Of a stretch of 64,000 nt of DNA, positions 46,610 to 58,223 are shown one piece after another. Position 1 is the first letter of the stretch. Each line of letters opens with the position of its first letter. The stretch comes from Papaver somniferum (taxonomy: Eukaryota; Streptophyta; Magnoliopsida; Ranunculales; Papaveraceae), in the NCBI RefSeq assembly GCF_003573695.1, contig NC_039361.1, positions 133,642,777 to 133,706,776 on the forward strand, in the 5' to 3' direction. Under the pieces are notes generated by a model that did not search any database, had not been told where the DNA came from, and saw nothing but the letters and a program-made list of their open reading frames with translations. The position numbers and the translations under genes are program-made.

Positions 46610-46900
46610 TCATTCTGCACATCCAGAGCGCATCTTCTCCTGCAGCAAATCATTTTAGTTAAACATATATCAAATCGCTAAGATGTGACAAGGACAATGT
46701 TATTGTAGTTATCTACCCCGTAAAGAAATGTGGTTGACTAACACAAAGAATTTCCTAACTACAAAAATAATATGACGTTCTCTACATTGAAAAGCTAGGT
46801 CTGAACTAAAATCAGATACTGGTCTCTAGTAGACTGACCTTCTTATTCAAATCATAATTGTAAGTTTCAACATGTTGAAGTAGCAAGACTGCTTCCAACA
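46610..46900 (-). CDS. Two possible terminal exons of an unknown gene
   Basis: On the minus strand, 46900-46839 follows a CTTCAG acceptor and reads (2 nt) LEAVLLLQHVETYNYDLNKK before a GTCAGT donor. 46640-46610 follows a GCTGCAG acceptor and reads EKMRSGCAE and TGA. The phases match (62 nt = 2 + 20 codons). No upstream exon was found, so this may be a gene remnant or coincidence. Confidence 0.3.
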
Positions 46901-47770
46901 CTGAAGCAAGAGAACATAATCACAATTAGTAAATGACGAGTAAATATCAAAAACCACATTCGTGGAAAGAAAATTAACGGTTCCAAAAATCTAGAGAAGC
47001 ATATGGTTTCACGAGCCCTTGCTCGAGATGTCTATTTAAGTTATATCCTGGTTTGAAGTTGTAAATATTGACTACTTGCTGGCAGTCACATATTTATACA
47101 GTCAAAGGCTTGTTCACAATCAAGAGATTACAGAACTCGAGGTTTCATTGCCTCTTTTTCCTAGTTTAGTTAAAAGACGAAGGAGGAAGCGACCCAGTCA
47201 AGATCCAGTAAAGAAAATTCAGAAGGCCCTCTCCCGAGCTTCTCCTCTCTGTTGGACCAGCAAGGAACTCGGTTATCGGTCAAGCCAACTTTCTTGCTTT
47301 AAACAGAAGCTCTGGTTATCCCTAATTTGGTTTACCTAGAGACAGCACTGATTTACAGCATATTCATCTTATCTTTTTATATATATTCTTAGTGCAGAAT
47401 CAAAAGTTAGACGGAAACTCGATAACATACTCCTATCTGTTTTCTCGTTTCGATCTAGACAAGAATTGCAATATTCCTCACTAATTAAGTTTCAGTCAGA
47501 AAGCGATTTTAGAAAATAGGCAGACTTGAGACAAATATATAACAGATTTGGAACCTTACAATCGAAAATAGAAGTCTCCTGTTATACTCATTTTTGAAGT
47601 ACTGACATGGTTATTCTTTGTAATTAAAGTGAAGCTTCATTGATTGGAACAGTTGAACTCCTGGGTTGCAGAAATACTGGCATAGGCCAATACCGGTAGC
47701 TTCCGAGAATCAGGTATGACAATTTGAAGACACAGGCGCAGGCCCACATCGTGTATATCATTGCTAACAC

Positions 47771-47838
47771 GAGCTTTATTTTTCCACCACAGAATAGGTT
47801 TTCTTACATACACATTTTGTGGTGGAAAAATAAAGCTC
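47771..47838. repeat. Perfect hairpin, 21-bp arms, 26-nt loop
   Basis: Left arm 47771-47791 begins GAGCTTTATTTTTCC; the right arm 47818-47838 is its exact reverse complement (ends GGAAAAATAAAGCTC). It could be the tip of a small MITE or a small-RNA precursor-like fold; arm length alone cannot decide. Confidence 0.8.
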
Positions 47839-48130
47839 ACAATAGCTTTATGATGATGATAGTAAGAGTGAAGCAGTAGATAAAACTTATTCATTTCACT
47901 CTCTAAAGGCTGTTTTACCAGACAGTAGAATTCCTTAGGTGGGAAGGAAGCACTATACATAACATAGCCTAACATACACATTTTGTGGTAGAAACATAAA
48001 GCTCAAGTTAGTCCTATGATGACAGTAAGAGTGGGGGCAGTGGATAAAACTTATTCATTTTACTGTCTACAGGCTGTTAAATGAGATGGTAGAATTCTCT
48101 AGATGGGAAGGAAGCTTCAACTATACAAAG
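47805..48130. repeat. Direct duplication, two units of about 166 bp
   Basis: TACACATTTTGTGGTNGAAA starts at about 47808 and 47974. Both units then share AAAGCTCA, ATGATGA-AGTAAGAGTG, GATAAAACTTATTCATTT and GGGAAGGAAGC in the same order. The right arm of the hairpin belongs to the first unit. Confidence 0.75.
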
Positions 48131-49047
48131 CCATTATTCCTTAACCAGAAGTGACATACTACGGATTGCATCTGCAGATTTTAGTAACAAGGAAGGAAAT
48201 TGGGGCAACAAGAAGAACAATCGGCAATCCTGAAGTTAATTCTCTGAAATCAAGGTACAAGGAATGACAAGCTTAAACTCAAGATACGGGCATATATCAC
48301 AAGGTATGTAATCAATTTATAGATTTTATTCTGAACACTTGCCTATTAATAATGTAGCAACTGTGAATATCCTAGATCACTTAATCATCTTAGAACCGGT
48401 GGTGTACGTAGACAGCTAGATTAGATCCACAATTTAGTAATAATATACGAGGATACAAATCTTTAGGAACTTCTATTATTTCAACTAAAATAATCAAACC
48501 AAAAACTAAAGAAACAAGGAATACAAAGTGAAACGTTTGTTATTATGCAATATCGAGACTAGCCTCACAAAAAAACAGTATACAATACATAACTAAAATG
48601 TTTCGGTAAATGAATGTTTTAAAAATTTGTTATGTGCTTCCTTTTTCTATAGAAAATTGACCCATAATCAAAGTTTATAACATGGTTTCAAAAACAATCT
48701 TAAGTTGTGCCCAACAGCTCAATATCAGTAACTGTTTCTACCTCTTGTTTTATAAGACAAGGAACAATTCAAAAGCCTTGGGTCCATAAAACACAATGTG
48801 TATAACTAACTTTCTGCCTTGAACCCTTTATCTATTAAATCCATTTTACTCAAGGTTTGGCACCTCCTACTCAAGTGCCATTCTAATTCCAGAGCAAGGC
48901 TTCCCATACTCCCAGGTAAAAAGCCTACCACCATTGCCCATGACAACACAGTAACTAACTAGCAATAACAACAAAAACATCATATTACAAATTTCGCAGC
49001 TAACTAAGAGATGACAAATACATTCAAGTCAAAAAGAAACTGACCAT

Positions 49048-49332
49048 TTAGGGTGATTTGCCAAGTTTAGTAGTCTTATCTTCAAGGAGATCATCATAAG
49101 GATCCCTTCGTCCTGGAACTTGACTAATCTGAGCATCCCAAGCCATTTGTGAGTTATGACGCTCGAAAGTCCAAAACCCATAAGGACGAATAGGTAAACT
49201 CCACATTTCTTTGGTCTTCTTACATTGATCCTTAACTGCATAAACATGTTCTCGGAACTTACGATCCCTCTCTTGTGGATCTTCCATTAACCTCAGTACT
49301 AAATTCTCAGCGAACTCCATAATAAATCCCAT
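49048..49332 (-). CDS. Small conserved plant protein, 94 residues, function unknown
   Basis: The start is the ATG at 49332, six bases after an intron acceptor (GGGCAG at 49344-49339). The 5' UTR exon would end near 49514 at a GTAATTG donor, so the CDS is in a single exon. The protein reads MGFIMEFAENLVLRLMEDPQ at the start and contains KTKEMWSLPIRPYGFWTFER and ISQVPGRRDPYDDLL. I recognise this pattern as a conserved plant family of about 80-95 residues (W-T-F-E-R and G-R-R-D-P-Y-D-D-L-L are characteristic) but cannot assign a role. The N-terminus is an amphipathic helix; there is no clear transmembrane helix. It seems intact: no internal stop, and compact conserved sequence throughout. Confidence 0.75.
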   Translation of the reverse strand: MGFIMEFAENLVLRLMEDPQERDRKFREHVYAVKDQCKKTKEMWSLPIRPYGFWTFERHNSQMAWDAQISQVPGRRDPYDDLLEDKTTKLGKSP

Positions 49333-50041
49333 CTCTACCTGCCCATTATAAAAAATAATGAAATTCAATTTCAAAGATTTACAATGTAAAAACCCTAGAT
49401 TTGTCGAATAACTTCATTAATGAAATTGTAAGCCAAATTAAACAGTCATACTAACCTTGCCACTAAAATCAGAAAAATTTAAGTCTAGATCGAAATAAAA
49501 GGGATACAATTACCTGATGATTTTGTGCCGAAGAAGAAAAATGAAGCCCTTTTTTTTTTCCTTCGAGTGTTTTTCCGGAGAAGATTAAAATCTCTTTGAA
49601 ATATGAGGAGACCGTTTTTTAAGTGTATGACAAGGGACATAGAGTTAGCTGTAAGGATTGTTTTAGATCGTACATGTATTTTAGCTGAAAAGTAGTCATT
49701 CGATCTTTTCCGGATCATTCCAACCAAGCTTTTGTGCACAGCATGTTTTTGGGACATTTTGACTTCCCACTTAGCAGGTTTTTTTTTTTTGTTTTTTTTC
49801 GAAACATGAAATTTTTTAAGGGAAAAATATCGTTTGGTCCTTTTTTAGGTGAGTCCATGTCAGTTTGGTTCTTTGGAAAAACTCCTTTACTATTTAGTCC
49901 GTAATTATTTAAAAATATTGAATAGACAAAAGTACCCTTCTGTGTTAATTTCTATTTATTTTTTTGTAGCAGTTCGTTCTTCAAAATGAATTCCTGTTGA
50001 TTTCTACTTATTTTTTCAAAAATCACCTAAAAAAACCAGTG

Positions 50042-50443
50042 TGCATTCCAGAAAATGAACTCCATATAAAAACCTAAAGAAAACAGAGTTCATTCCAGAA
50101 ATGAACTCCATATAAAAACCTAAGAAAACAGAGTTCATTCCAGAAAATGAACTCCATATAAAAACCTAGAAAAACAGAGTTCATTTCAGAAATGAACTCC
50201 ATATAAAAACCTAAAAATACATAGTTCATTCCAGAAATGAACTCCATATAAAAACCTAAAAAACCCAGAGTTCATTCCAGAAATGAGCTCCATATAAAAA
50301 CCTAAAAAAACAGAGTTCATTTATGGAATGAACTCCATATAAAAACCTAAAAAAAAAAACAGAGTTCATTCCAGAAATGAACTCCATATAAAAACCTAAA
50401 AAAGCAGAGTTCATTTCTGAAATGAACTCCATATAAAAACCTA
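50042..50443. repeat. 44-bp tandem array, nine units, each with a palindromic core
   Basis: Unit pattern: ACAGAGTTCATTCCAGAAAT, then GAACTCCATATAAAAACCTA and a short A run. Each contains the inverted pair GAGTTCATT and AATGAACTC around CCAGA or similar. Length differences are confined to the A runs. It is not CRISPR: there are no unique spacers. Confidence 0.9.
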
Positions 50444-50459
50444 AAAAAATGACGAAAAG

Positions 50460-50930
50460 ACACACAAATCTTCATCTTCTTCATCATCTCCATCGTCTTC
50501 AACAGCAGCAACAACAAGATAAAGATCTAAAAATCAAGATCTTCAACACCAGCAGCAAGACAAGATCGTCATCTTCATCTTCAACACGAGCAGCAAGACA
50601 CGAGTTCATTCTTTTCAGATCTGATATTAGTTCATCCTTCACAGCAAACATCAACATCGTCGTCTTTATCTTCATCATATTCATCTTCATCTTCAACACA
50701 AGTATCATCTTCATCATCTTCGTCGTCTTCAACAGCAATAGCACCAAACAAACCCTAAAAACTCTGTTGTCTTCAACATCACGAGTTCGTCTTCAAACAT
50801 CATCACGAGTTCATCTTCAAAACAACAACAACAAAAACACATCATCACGAGTTCGTCGTCGTTTTTATAAAGATTCATCATCTTCAACCGCAGCAGCAGA
50901 TCAAGAAAAGCAAGGTTCATCTTCAACAAC
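50460..50930. repeat. Low-complexity CTTCATCTTCAAC-type sequence
   Basis: Imperfect trinucleotide-like tracts of TCTTCA, CAACAGCAG and CATCACGAGTTCG leave open frames on both strands (50449-50952 plus, 50499-50932 minus), with poly-Ser or poly-Leu/Met composition. No domain is present. Confidence 0.7.
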
Positions 50931-51242
50931 AACAGGGAAAAGAAAATTCTAGAGCAAAGATATTCTAGATCTGAAAAACAAGAAGAGAGAGAAAGTAAAA
51001 ATAAAATAAGATTTTTTCAAGATTTTTTTCTATATATGTGGTCCCAAAAGGATATTTATGTCACCACACATGACATTTACATCATACATGACGTCACCTT
51101 AGGACCAAACTATAATTTTTAGGACCAAATTATAACTTATTTTTCCAAAAAGGACCAAACAGACAGTTGACTGAGTCAAATGGACCAAACTCATCCTAAT
51201 ATATTATTTTTAGGACCTATTGGTATTTCCTACATTTTTTAA

Positions 51243-51755
51243 ACTAGTAAGGAATTGTTACATTATTAAACTAGTAACGCATTGTTACACGAGGGTATAC
51301 AATACCCCTAGATTCATCAATTACAATTTGATAGTTAAGCCATGAATCAGCAGCAACATGATAATGGAGTAGGAATGCAGGATAACAGTCTTCGGATCAG
51401 ATTTGCATCGGAGGTGGATGTTGGAGTTGAAGGTCAAAAGGCCTTCGGTCAATATTTCCACAAGAAAAGTTGTATGTTTGATGGACACATCGGTGTCCAC
51501 AGGAACTTAGATGGTGGTGTAAGGGTTCGAAGCAATTGAATGAAGTTGCTAGTCATGCTTTTGTATCTTGATGCTGCGTAGAATCTCCCGATTGATATAC
51601 ACATACTTCTTTGTGCTTCAGATTGATGCATAACTTGACATTGATTCAGTAGCTTTGGTTTAGTCTTGGGGTAGAATTCGATCTCCGCCCTTGAAGTATT
51701 AATGTTAATAGTGTTAATAATGCTATTATGAAGTTACTAAAAACTAAAAAGATAA
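51243..51755. other. Short stretch with a 65-codon hypothetical frame
   Basis: 51342-51539 (+) opens MNQQQHDNGVGMQDNSLRIR and ends at a TGA. It is not recognised and not bordered by splice sites. Otherwise unremarkable. Confidence 0.25.
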
Positions 51756-52121
51756 TGTTAGAGCACCGCTCGGTCGAACTCGCAAGCGTTTCTATCTCAA
51801 GCTTGTTTTTCAAGTTCAATTGATCAAAACTATACACTTGATTTCTAGTCTACTTATATCTATGTCTCCGATTATGATAGAATGTCTAGTTGAGCTTTCG
51901 ACTTCACGGCGTTCACCAATTAAAGATGAAGATCTACTGAGGAGCTTGGAGGAACTTCATCAACAAAAGGTATGTGGAGACTAAAATTATCTATCACTCA
52001 AAAGTCTATTTTATTCTATCTGCTAATGAGATAATGTCGTATAGTTATATAGACTTTTATATTATACACATTTGATACTTCGATCCGAGTTTATCTCGCT
52101 TATCTATTTCTCGAAGTATGT

Positions 52122-53572
52122 TGATAAGCACGTAAGTGCGATACATTTACACCCATAACTGCATTAGCTAGGACTCATTATTTTACTAATAATATTGTTT
52201 TAAGGATTTTGTAGGAAATACAAGTAAATCTGGTAACCCGAAGAATAAAACGGCTGAAACTTGACTTATGCGCGTATTTGACCAATCAGAGCCGGTCTAA
52301 GAGATAATGGCTAATGGAATGATATTAGGCTTCGAATTAATTGGGATAATATTTTGTTCGTGGTGGAATTACAAGAATATGGCGACATTAATTAACTTCA
52401 TTTCTACTTATTATACTGGTTTTGTTTCCATTTCTTTTCTTTAGTGGATTATACAATGCATGGAATGTGATTTACTACTGAGCACCAAATGTGGAAGATC
52501 TTTGAAGAGAGTATATAAAGAAATGGAAAAGATCACGTGACAGATTCTTTGAGATATGATTCAAATGGGTAAAGTGACGACAAAAGATATATACATTCAT
52601 TATTTATGATATTTTGGATGTGTAATAATATCTTTGGACTTTTGGGAAGTAGACAGTGGTTATATAATTGGAGTGTCAACCATGTAACTAGGGGTTCTCG
52701 GTTGGGTCTATTCGAGGAGATACAACAAGAGAGGAAGACGATCATTTACCGGGTGACAACGGTGATATCGATTTATTATTTCTTTGTCTTGTAATTTATT
52801 TTTATGGGTTTTGAGAAATCCATTTATATGGTGTGCTAGATTTTGTAACTAGGGTTCATGGAGAAAACTACTTTGAGCATAGACCATTGTGAAATAAATT
52901 GGAATTATTTTGGTATTAGGCTATAAAAATGAATCTTCAAGTCTATAATTTTGTTTATTGATTTTATTATAATATGAGTTGTTGTACACCGGCTTTGTAT
53001 GATACATTAGCCTAAATTCATAAATTCATGTAGTTTGCAATTATATTTGTTAGTATTTGATAATTCATGCTTAGGTTAATCTTTTAATGGGTTATGCTTA
53101 GACGAAGCAAATAATAATTGTGAATCTATAAATTATGTTTTCGATAATTCTCTCGTCATTATAATTTGATAGGTCATGCTTAGAAATTTGATGGGCTATA
53201 CTTAGGAGATGCGAGTTTAATATCCGAGATTATATCAATAATAGGTGGTGCAATAGAACAAATCTATAAACACATATTTGGAATTAGAGTTCTTTTCGTT
53301 GCATAATTATAAATAGTAGTGAAATCCGTAGACCCTGGTTACCGACTCTCTTTCTCATTGTATTTAATTAGTTTTCTTTTGTTTTCATTCTTTTTAAATC
53401 CTTAATTCCAAGAATCCAAAAATATCATATCTTAATTGGTTAGTCGATTAGGAGTATTGATTGCAGTATTTCCACTGCTCCCTGTGGGTTCGACCCGTAC
53501 TTGCCTCTGTCTACTAGTTAGACACCGTGCGATTGCGGTTATCACATATAGGGTACTTCCAGAATCCCATCA
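52122..53572 (+). repeat. 5' LTR of the Athila-like element
   Basis: TGATAAGCACGTAAGTGCG to GAATCCCATCA. It is nearly identical to the 3' LTR apart from scattered substitutions and small indels (for instance an extra segment GAAATATGGACGGTCG in the 3' LTR near 55945), so the insertion is fairly young. Confidence 0.9.
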
Positions 53573-53577
53573 ATTTT

Positions 53578-53595
53578 TGGCGCCGCTTCCGGGGA
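53578..53595 (+). other. Primer-binding site of the Athila-like element
   Basis: TGGCGCCGCTTCCGGGGA starts five bases after the LTR. This is the form commonly seen in plant Ty3/gypsy Athila/Tat elements. Confidence 0.7.
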
Positions 53596-53879
53596 GCGGT
53601 TGTGGAATATTGTAATTGGTATTTTTTACATATTTTTTTTCTCTTCTGTACATATCTTATTTTTCTTTTATTTTTATATTTTCTTTTAGTTCTTTTTACG
53701 TAGATTATTTGATTTTTTTTCTTAGGTACATTAGTCTGAAGAGCGGTGATTTGAGTCAACAACAGGCCTAAAGTAAGTACTTGATATTCTCACAAAGCTT
53801 TTACAAGGTGAGTTATTGGGAAAATTTTACTTTGTATAATGGTTTTCAGTGAGTTGACTTCTTTTATAGCTTTTTGGAA

Positions 53880-55068
53880 TCTTATAAAAATAGCTGAGAC
53901 AGAGGAGCCATCTGATCTTTCACATGAGGAGTATGCATATGCACCTTCTCATTATCAAGAACCTGCCAAGTGTGTAAATAATGATTGAAATTATTCTCAT
54001 TGGTATGATCATTTCGGACCTTGTGAAGGTTATGATCGTTACCAACCTTACCCTGGTTATGAGCCACAATTTGTTGATTCCAATTATTATTCATACACTT
54101 CTCTGTCACAGTATGGGAGAGATGATTTATCTTACTGTGACCCATCTGCATCGCAACTATCTTAGTTAGAACGCCTCAATATTGACATTGCTGAACAGAC
54201 CAAAGCTAATGAGTTATTTTTTTTCGAGCTTAGTAAAAGCCATGATTATATTGCTCAACTTGCTGAACAAAATGCTTTATCGATTGCTCAACTAACGCAG
54301 TCGGTAAAAGATTGTGGTCTTATCGAGGAGACAAGTTTTAATTTTTCTAGTACTCTTGATATTTATGATGAAACCGCTTTAGATAATGAATCAATGTGTA
54401 TGGAGAATGATGATGAACTTGATAGTTGTGATCATAGGAATAGAGACATTGTTATACCAAGTGAAGGTGGTGTATTTAGTCCAACTCCTGATCGTGTTTA
54501 TGATCACTCGCCTATTCAAAAGGATGAGTTTAGGACTGAGGACACCATTTTTTTAGACGGTGGGACATATCAGTGCTATAACAATGATGCTTATGAAGAG
54601 TGCGTTAATTCTGAAGAAACTATAGTTAAGTCTAACGACTTAGAGACATTACACTCTATCTATAAGGTTTCTTTTAATCATATTTATTGTGATATTCCTA
54701 TTGATTCCTTGGTTGATGATGATTTAGTACAGGTTTGCAAATCTAATGGAGAAGCTAATATACCTAGAATTGTTAGCACAACTTTTCGGAAGATTCCTAA
54801 TTTTGGATTAGAACTGCGTGCTTCTCCAGTATTACTAGATTATTTTGCATCTCGTGACTTCTCTTTGCCTGTGCATGTCTCCCAAATGGTTTCAGTTCCC
54901 ACCCACAGTGAACCACTTGGGTGGGTAATTCTTGTTACTGAACAATTCATCCTATGCAAAAACAAGGTATGTGGGCAGCTTTTTCCTTTTGATAATCTCT
55001 ATATCTTTACGTTGCTACAACGAAGATCTGAGGTTATCACTGGTTGTATATGTTGTTCTTTGGGTTGA
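53880..55068 (+). pseudogene. Gag-like remnant of the Athila-like element
   Basis: With a few stops removed, one frame runs from about 53895 (EEPSDLSHEEYAYAPSHYQE) through a Tyr-rich part (YDRYQPYPGYEPQFVDSNYY) and a coiled-coil-like segment (ELSKSHDYIAQLAEQNALSI) into an uninterrupted 224-codon frame at 54394-55068, acidic and without a known domain. The Tyr-rich and heptad-like parts recall the C-terminal gag region of Athila elements. The capsid core and zinc knuckle are absent. The role of the long acidic frame is unknown. Confidence 0.5.
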
Positions 55069-55235
55069 TCCCCAACTATTTAGGTTGTTGATATATGGAG
55101 AATCCTTTATGTATATTCCAGTAGGTAATTCTATTTTCTTATTTTCTTTATTTGTTTATTGTCACATATTATGAATTTCCCATCTTAAATTTTATGTTGG
55201 ATGACTCAATTACATTGAGGACAATGTAATGTTTA

Positions 55236-55767
55236 AGTGTGGGGGAGTGGTTAACTTTTTCATTTTTCTTTTTCAGGAATTTTCTTACAATTTATGACCA
55301 GCTGTGGAGTGGGTCTATTGCAGGTTTGCAAGTATATTATGACCAGCTGTGTAGCGGGTCTAAAAACAAAAAAAGATGATCAGCTGTGTAGCGAGTCTTA
55401 AAAAAATATATCATCATGGTTTTTAGGGTTATGACCAGCTGTGTAGCGGGTATAAAAAAAAAGATGATCAGTTGTGTAGCGGGTCTTAAAAAAATAAAAA
55501 AAAATATATCATCATGGTTTTTAGGGTTATGACCAGCTGTGTAGCGGGTCTTGTGTATGGTATTTATCATGACCAGCTGTGTAGCGGGTCTTTTGTATGG
55601 TATTTTCTATGACCAGCTGTGTAGCGGGTCTTGGTATGGTATTTCAAATTTTCATTTTATGACCAGCTGTGTAGCGGATCTAATTCTCTCTTATGATATG
55701 ACCAGCTGTGTTGCGGGTCAATTTTTTTATTTTGCTCGGGACTAGCAAAATGCAAGTGTGGGGGAAT
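55236..55767 (+). other. Two polypurine tracts bracketing a repeat array
   Basis: AAGTGTGGGGGAGTGG at 55236-55250 and CAAGTGTGGGGGAAT at 55753-55767 are near-copies. The second directly precedes the 3' LTR and is the functional one. The region between them (about 500 bp) is the array below, so the element seems to have gained it between a duplicated tract. Confidence 0.75.
55295..55720 (+). repeat. Interspersed 20-bp word GACCAGCTGTGTAGCGGGTC, ten copies
   Basis: Copies start near 55295, 55341, 55377, 55432, 55465, 55529, 55570, 55610, 55659 and 55698. The word is kept (CCAGCTGTGTAGCGGGT core) while the spacers vary in length and sequence (poly-A, TATGGTATTT, TTATGA). Conservation of the word against divergent spacers suggests a binding or structural role, or gene-conversion-like spread. 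Confidence 0.85.
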
Positions 55768-57228
55768 TGATAAGCACGTAAGTGCGATACATTTACACCC
55801 ATAACTGCATTAGCTAGGACTCATTATTTTACTAATAATATTGTTTTAAGGCTTTTGTAGGAAATACAAGTAAATCTGGTAACCAGAAGAATAAAATGGC
55901 TGAAACTAGACTTATGCGCGTATTTGACCAATCAGAGCTGGTCAAAGAAATATGGACGGTCGTGGCTAATGGAATGATATTAGGCTTCGAATTAATTGGG
56001 CATAATTTTTTGTTCGTGGTGGAATTACAAGAATATGGCGACATTAATTAACTTCATTTCTACTTACTATACTGGTTTTGTTTCCATTTCATTTCTTTAG
56101 TGGATTATACAATGCATGGAATGTGATTTACTACTGAGCACTAAATGTGGAAGATCTTTGAAGAGAGTATATAAAGAAATGGAAAAAGTCACGTGAAAGA
56201 TTCTTTGAAATATGATTCAAATGGGTAAAGTGACGACAAAAGATATATACATTCCTTATTTATGATATTTTGGATGTGTAATCATATCTTTGGACTTTTG
56301 GGAAGTAGACAGTGGTTATATAATTGGAGTGTCAACCATGTAACTAGGGGTTCTCGGTTGGGTATATTCGAGGAGATACAACAAGAGAGGAAGACGATCA
56401 TTTACCGGGTGACAGCGGTGATGTCGGTTTATTATTTCTTTCTTTTGTAATTTATTTTTATGGGTTTTGAGAAATCCATTTATATGGTGTGCTAGATTTT
56501 GTAACTAGGGTTCATGGATAAAACTACTTTGAGCATAGACCATTGTGAAATAAATTGAAATTATTTTGGTATTAGGCTATAAAAATGAATCTTGAAGTCT
56601 ATAATTTTGTTTATTGATTTTATTATAATATGAGTTGTTGCACACCGGCTTTGTATGATACATTAGCCTAAATTCATAAATTCATGTAGTTTGCAATTAT
56701 ATTTGTTAGTATTTGATAATTCATGTTTAGGTTAATCTTTTAATGGGTTATGCTTAGACGAAGCAAATAATAATTGTAAATCTATAAATTATGTTTTCGA
56801 TAATTCTCTCGTCATTATAATTTGATAGGTCATGCTTAGAAATTTGATGGCATATACTTAGGAGATGCGAGTTTATGATCCGAGATTATATCAATAATAG
56901 GTGGTACAATATAACAAATTTATAAACACATATTTGGAATTAGAGTTCTTTTCGGTGCATAATTATAAATAGTAGTGGAATCCGAAGACCCTGGTTACCG
57001 ACTCTCTTTCTCATTGTATTTAATTAGTTTTCTTTTGTTTTCATTCTTTTTAAATCCTTAATTCCAAAAATCCAAATATATCATATCTTGATTGGTTAGT
57101 CGATTAGGAGTATTGATTCCAGTATTTCCACCGCTCCATGTGGATTCGACCCGTACTTGCCTCTGTCTACTAGTTAGACACCGTGCGATTGCGGTTATCA
57201 CATATAGGGTTCTTCCAGAATCCCATCA
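55768..57228 (+). repeat. 3' LTR of the Athila-like element
   Basis: TGATAAGCACGTAAGTGCG to GAATCCCATCA, directly after the polypurine tract and directly followed by the TATGT duplication. Confidence 0.9.
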
Positions 57229-57524
57229 TATGTGTTGGAAGCTTTTTGCTTTAGCTATGTTCATCATATTCTTAACGAGTTAAGTTAGAAACAATTTATT
57301 TGTTGGAAACTAAATATTAAGTTAAAAGATGATCATGTGAAAATTACCTTGGACATCTTATATGATTTGTGTGAGCCAGTCATTTGATGTTAACTTGGGA
57401 AGTTTCCTATTGATCATTCGATCACTTGAAAATTACTTAAAGCTAATGGTATGTGTAAAATTACTATTGTCGTCTTATAAGGATGTTTCAATGATTGAAA
57501 TGAGAGTTTAGAACAAATACCCAT

Positions 57525-57780
57525 GTCTGGGTGCAACACGGTATGCATACATAGTATGCGAACTGTTTTGTAATTATTCAGGTTTGGAACTCTTGTTCAC
57601 GTACCTAGTATGCGAACGGATTTACCAGAGAAGGTCCGGAACTCTTGTTTGCGTACCTAGTATGCGAACGGGTTTACCTGAGTTGGGTCTGGGACGGTTG
57701 TTCGTGAACCGGGTTTGCGAACGACTTGACTTGGCCAAGGTCCGGAGTTGCTGTTCGCGTGCCTGGCTTGCGAACACAGT
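57525..57780 (+). repeat. Tandem GTATGCGAAC-type units in the host LTR-A
   Basis: Four units of about 60 bp: CGTACCTAGTATGCGAACGG, a spacer, then GGTCCGGAACTCTTGTT and similar. The corresponding place in the other LTR-A (59840-60010) has GTATGCGTACGGGTACGCAT with inverted halves. These look like the family's variable enhancer-type repeats. Confidence 0.7.
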
Positions 57781-58223
57781 GCTTAAGTTCTAAAATCGGT
57801 AATGTATGATTCTCATACTCATGAACTAAAACATTTATGAATTAAGGAATACAATCTTTGCAAACCATGGTTTAATGTTCATGAATTGATTCTTGTATAA
57901 GTACTTTTTACGGTTACGAATCAGTGCGATTTTGTTTCAGTTTGTTCATATATATTTCTATGAGATAGTGAACAATTGATAAACTCCATGTGAAACACAA
58001 TTAGATTCATTTGATTATCTTTCATGATTGATTGATCATCATATTTGGTCTAGAAGTGTTAGATGAATATGGTTAAGACAAAAGTGTTCATATGGCTAAC
58101 TTAGGTTAATAATTATTGAGCCAACTCGATATACATTTTTAGGTACGGTTACCCATATCTAAATATAAGTACATTTTATTTGTGTGTAACAAGCTAATAC
58201 CATCTAACGATGGAGATTGATTG

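Larger units (their letters stand above)
46901..49047. other. Mostly non-coding stretch downstream of the small gene
   Basis: Contains the hairpin and the duplicated 166-bp block listed separately. 47076-47339 is an 87-codon plus-strand frame with a basic RRRRKRPS patch but no domain. 48800-49040 probably holds the 3' UTR of the small minus-strand gene. Confidence 0.4.
49820..51233. mobile_element. MULE-like non-autonomous element with 9-bp target duplication
   Basis: A perfect 9-bp duplication ATTTTTTAA brackets it at 49811-49819 and 51234-51242. The ends are long imperfect inverted repeats: left GGGAAAAATATCGTTTGGTC; right in reverse GTAGGAAATACCAATAGGTC, with further shared GTTTGGTCC, TTTGGAAAAA and TTTGGTCC blocks over about 110 bp. 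A 9-bp duplication and long terminal repeats are the marks of Mutator-like elements. It carries no transposase, only the 44-bp array and low-complexity sequence. Confidence 0.8.
52122..57228 (+). mobile_element. Short Athila-like (Ty3/gypsy) element without pol
   Basis: Two LTRs of 1451 and 1461 bp flank only 2.2 kb of interior. The 5-bp target duplication TATGT at 52117-52121 and 57229-57233 is perfect. The interior has a primer-binding-like site, a gag-like remnant and two polypurine tracts with a repeat array between them, but no protease, RT or integrase. It must have relied on an autonomous relative. The LTR end (CTCCCTGTGGGTTCGACCC near 53480) is of the Athila kind. Confidence 0.9.

Noticed and set aside
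50042..50443. CRISPR-like regular array
   Set aside because: Units are contiguous 44-bp tandem repeats with no unique spacers, inside a plant transposon.
50449..50952. 167-codon open frame and opposing frames at 50499-50932
   Set aside because: Composition follows low-complexity CTTCATCTTC/CAACAGCAG tracts; no domain and the frame is open on both strands.
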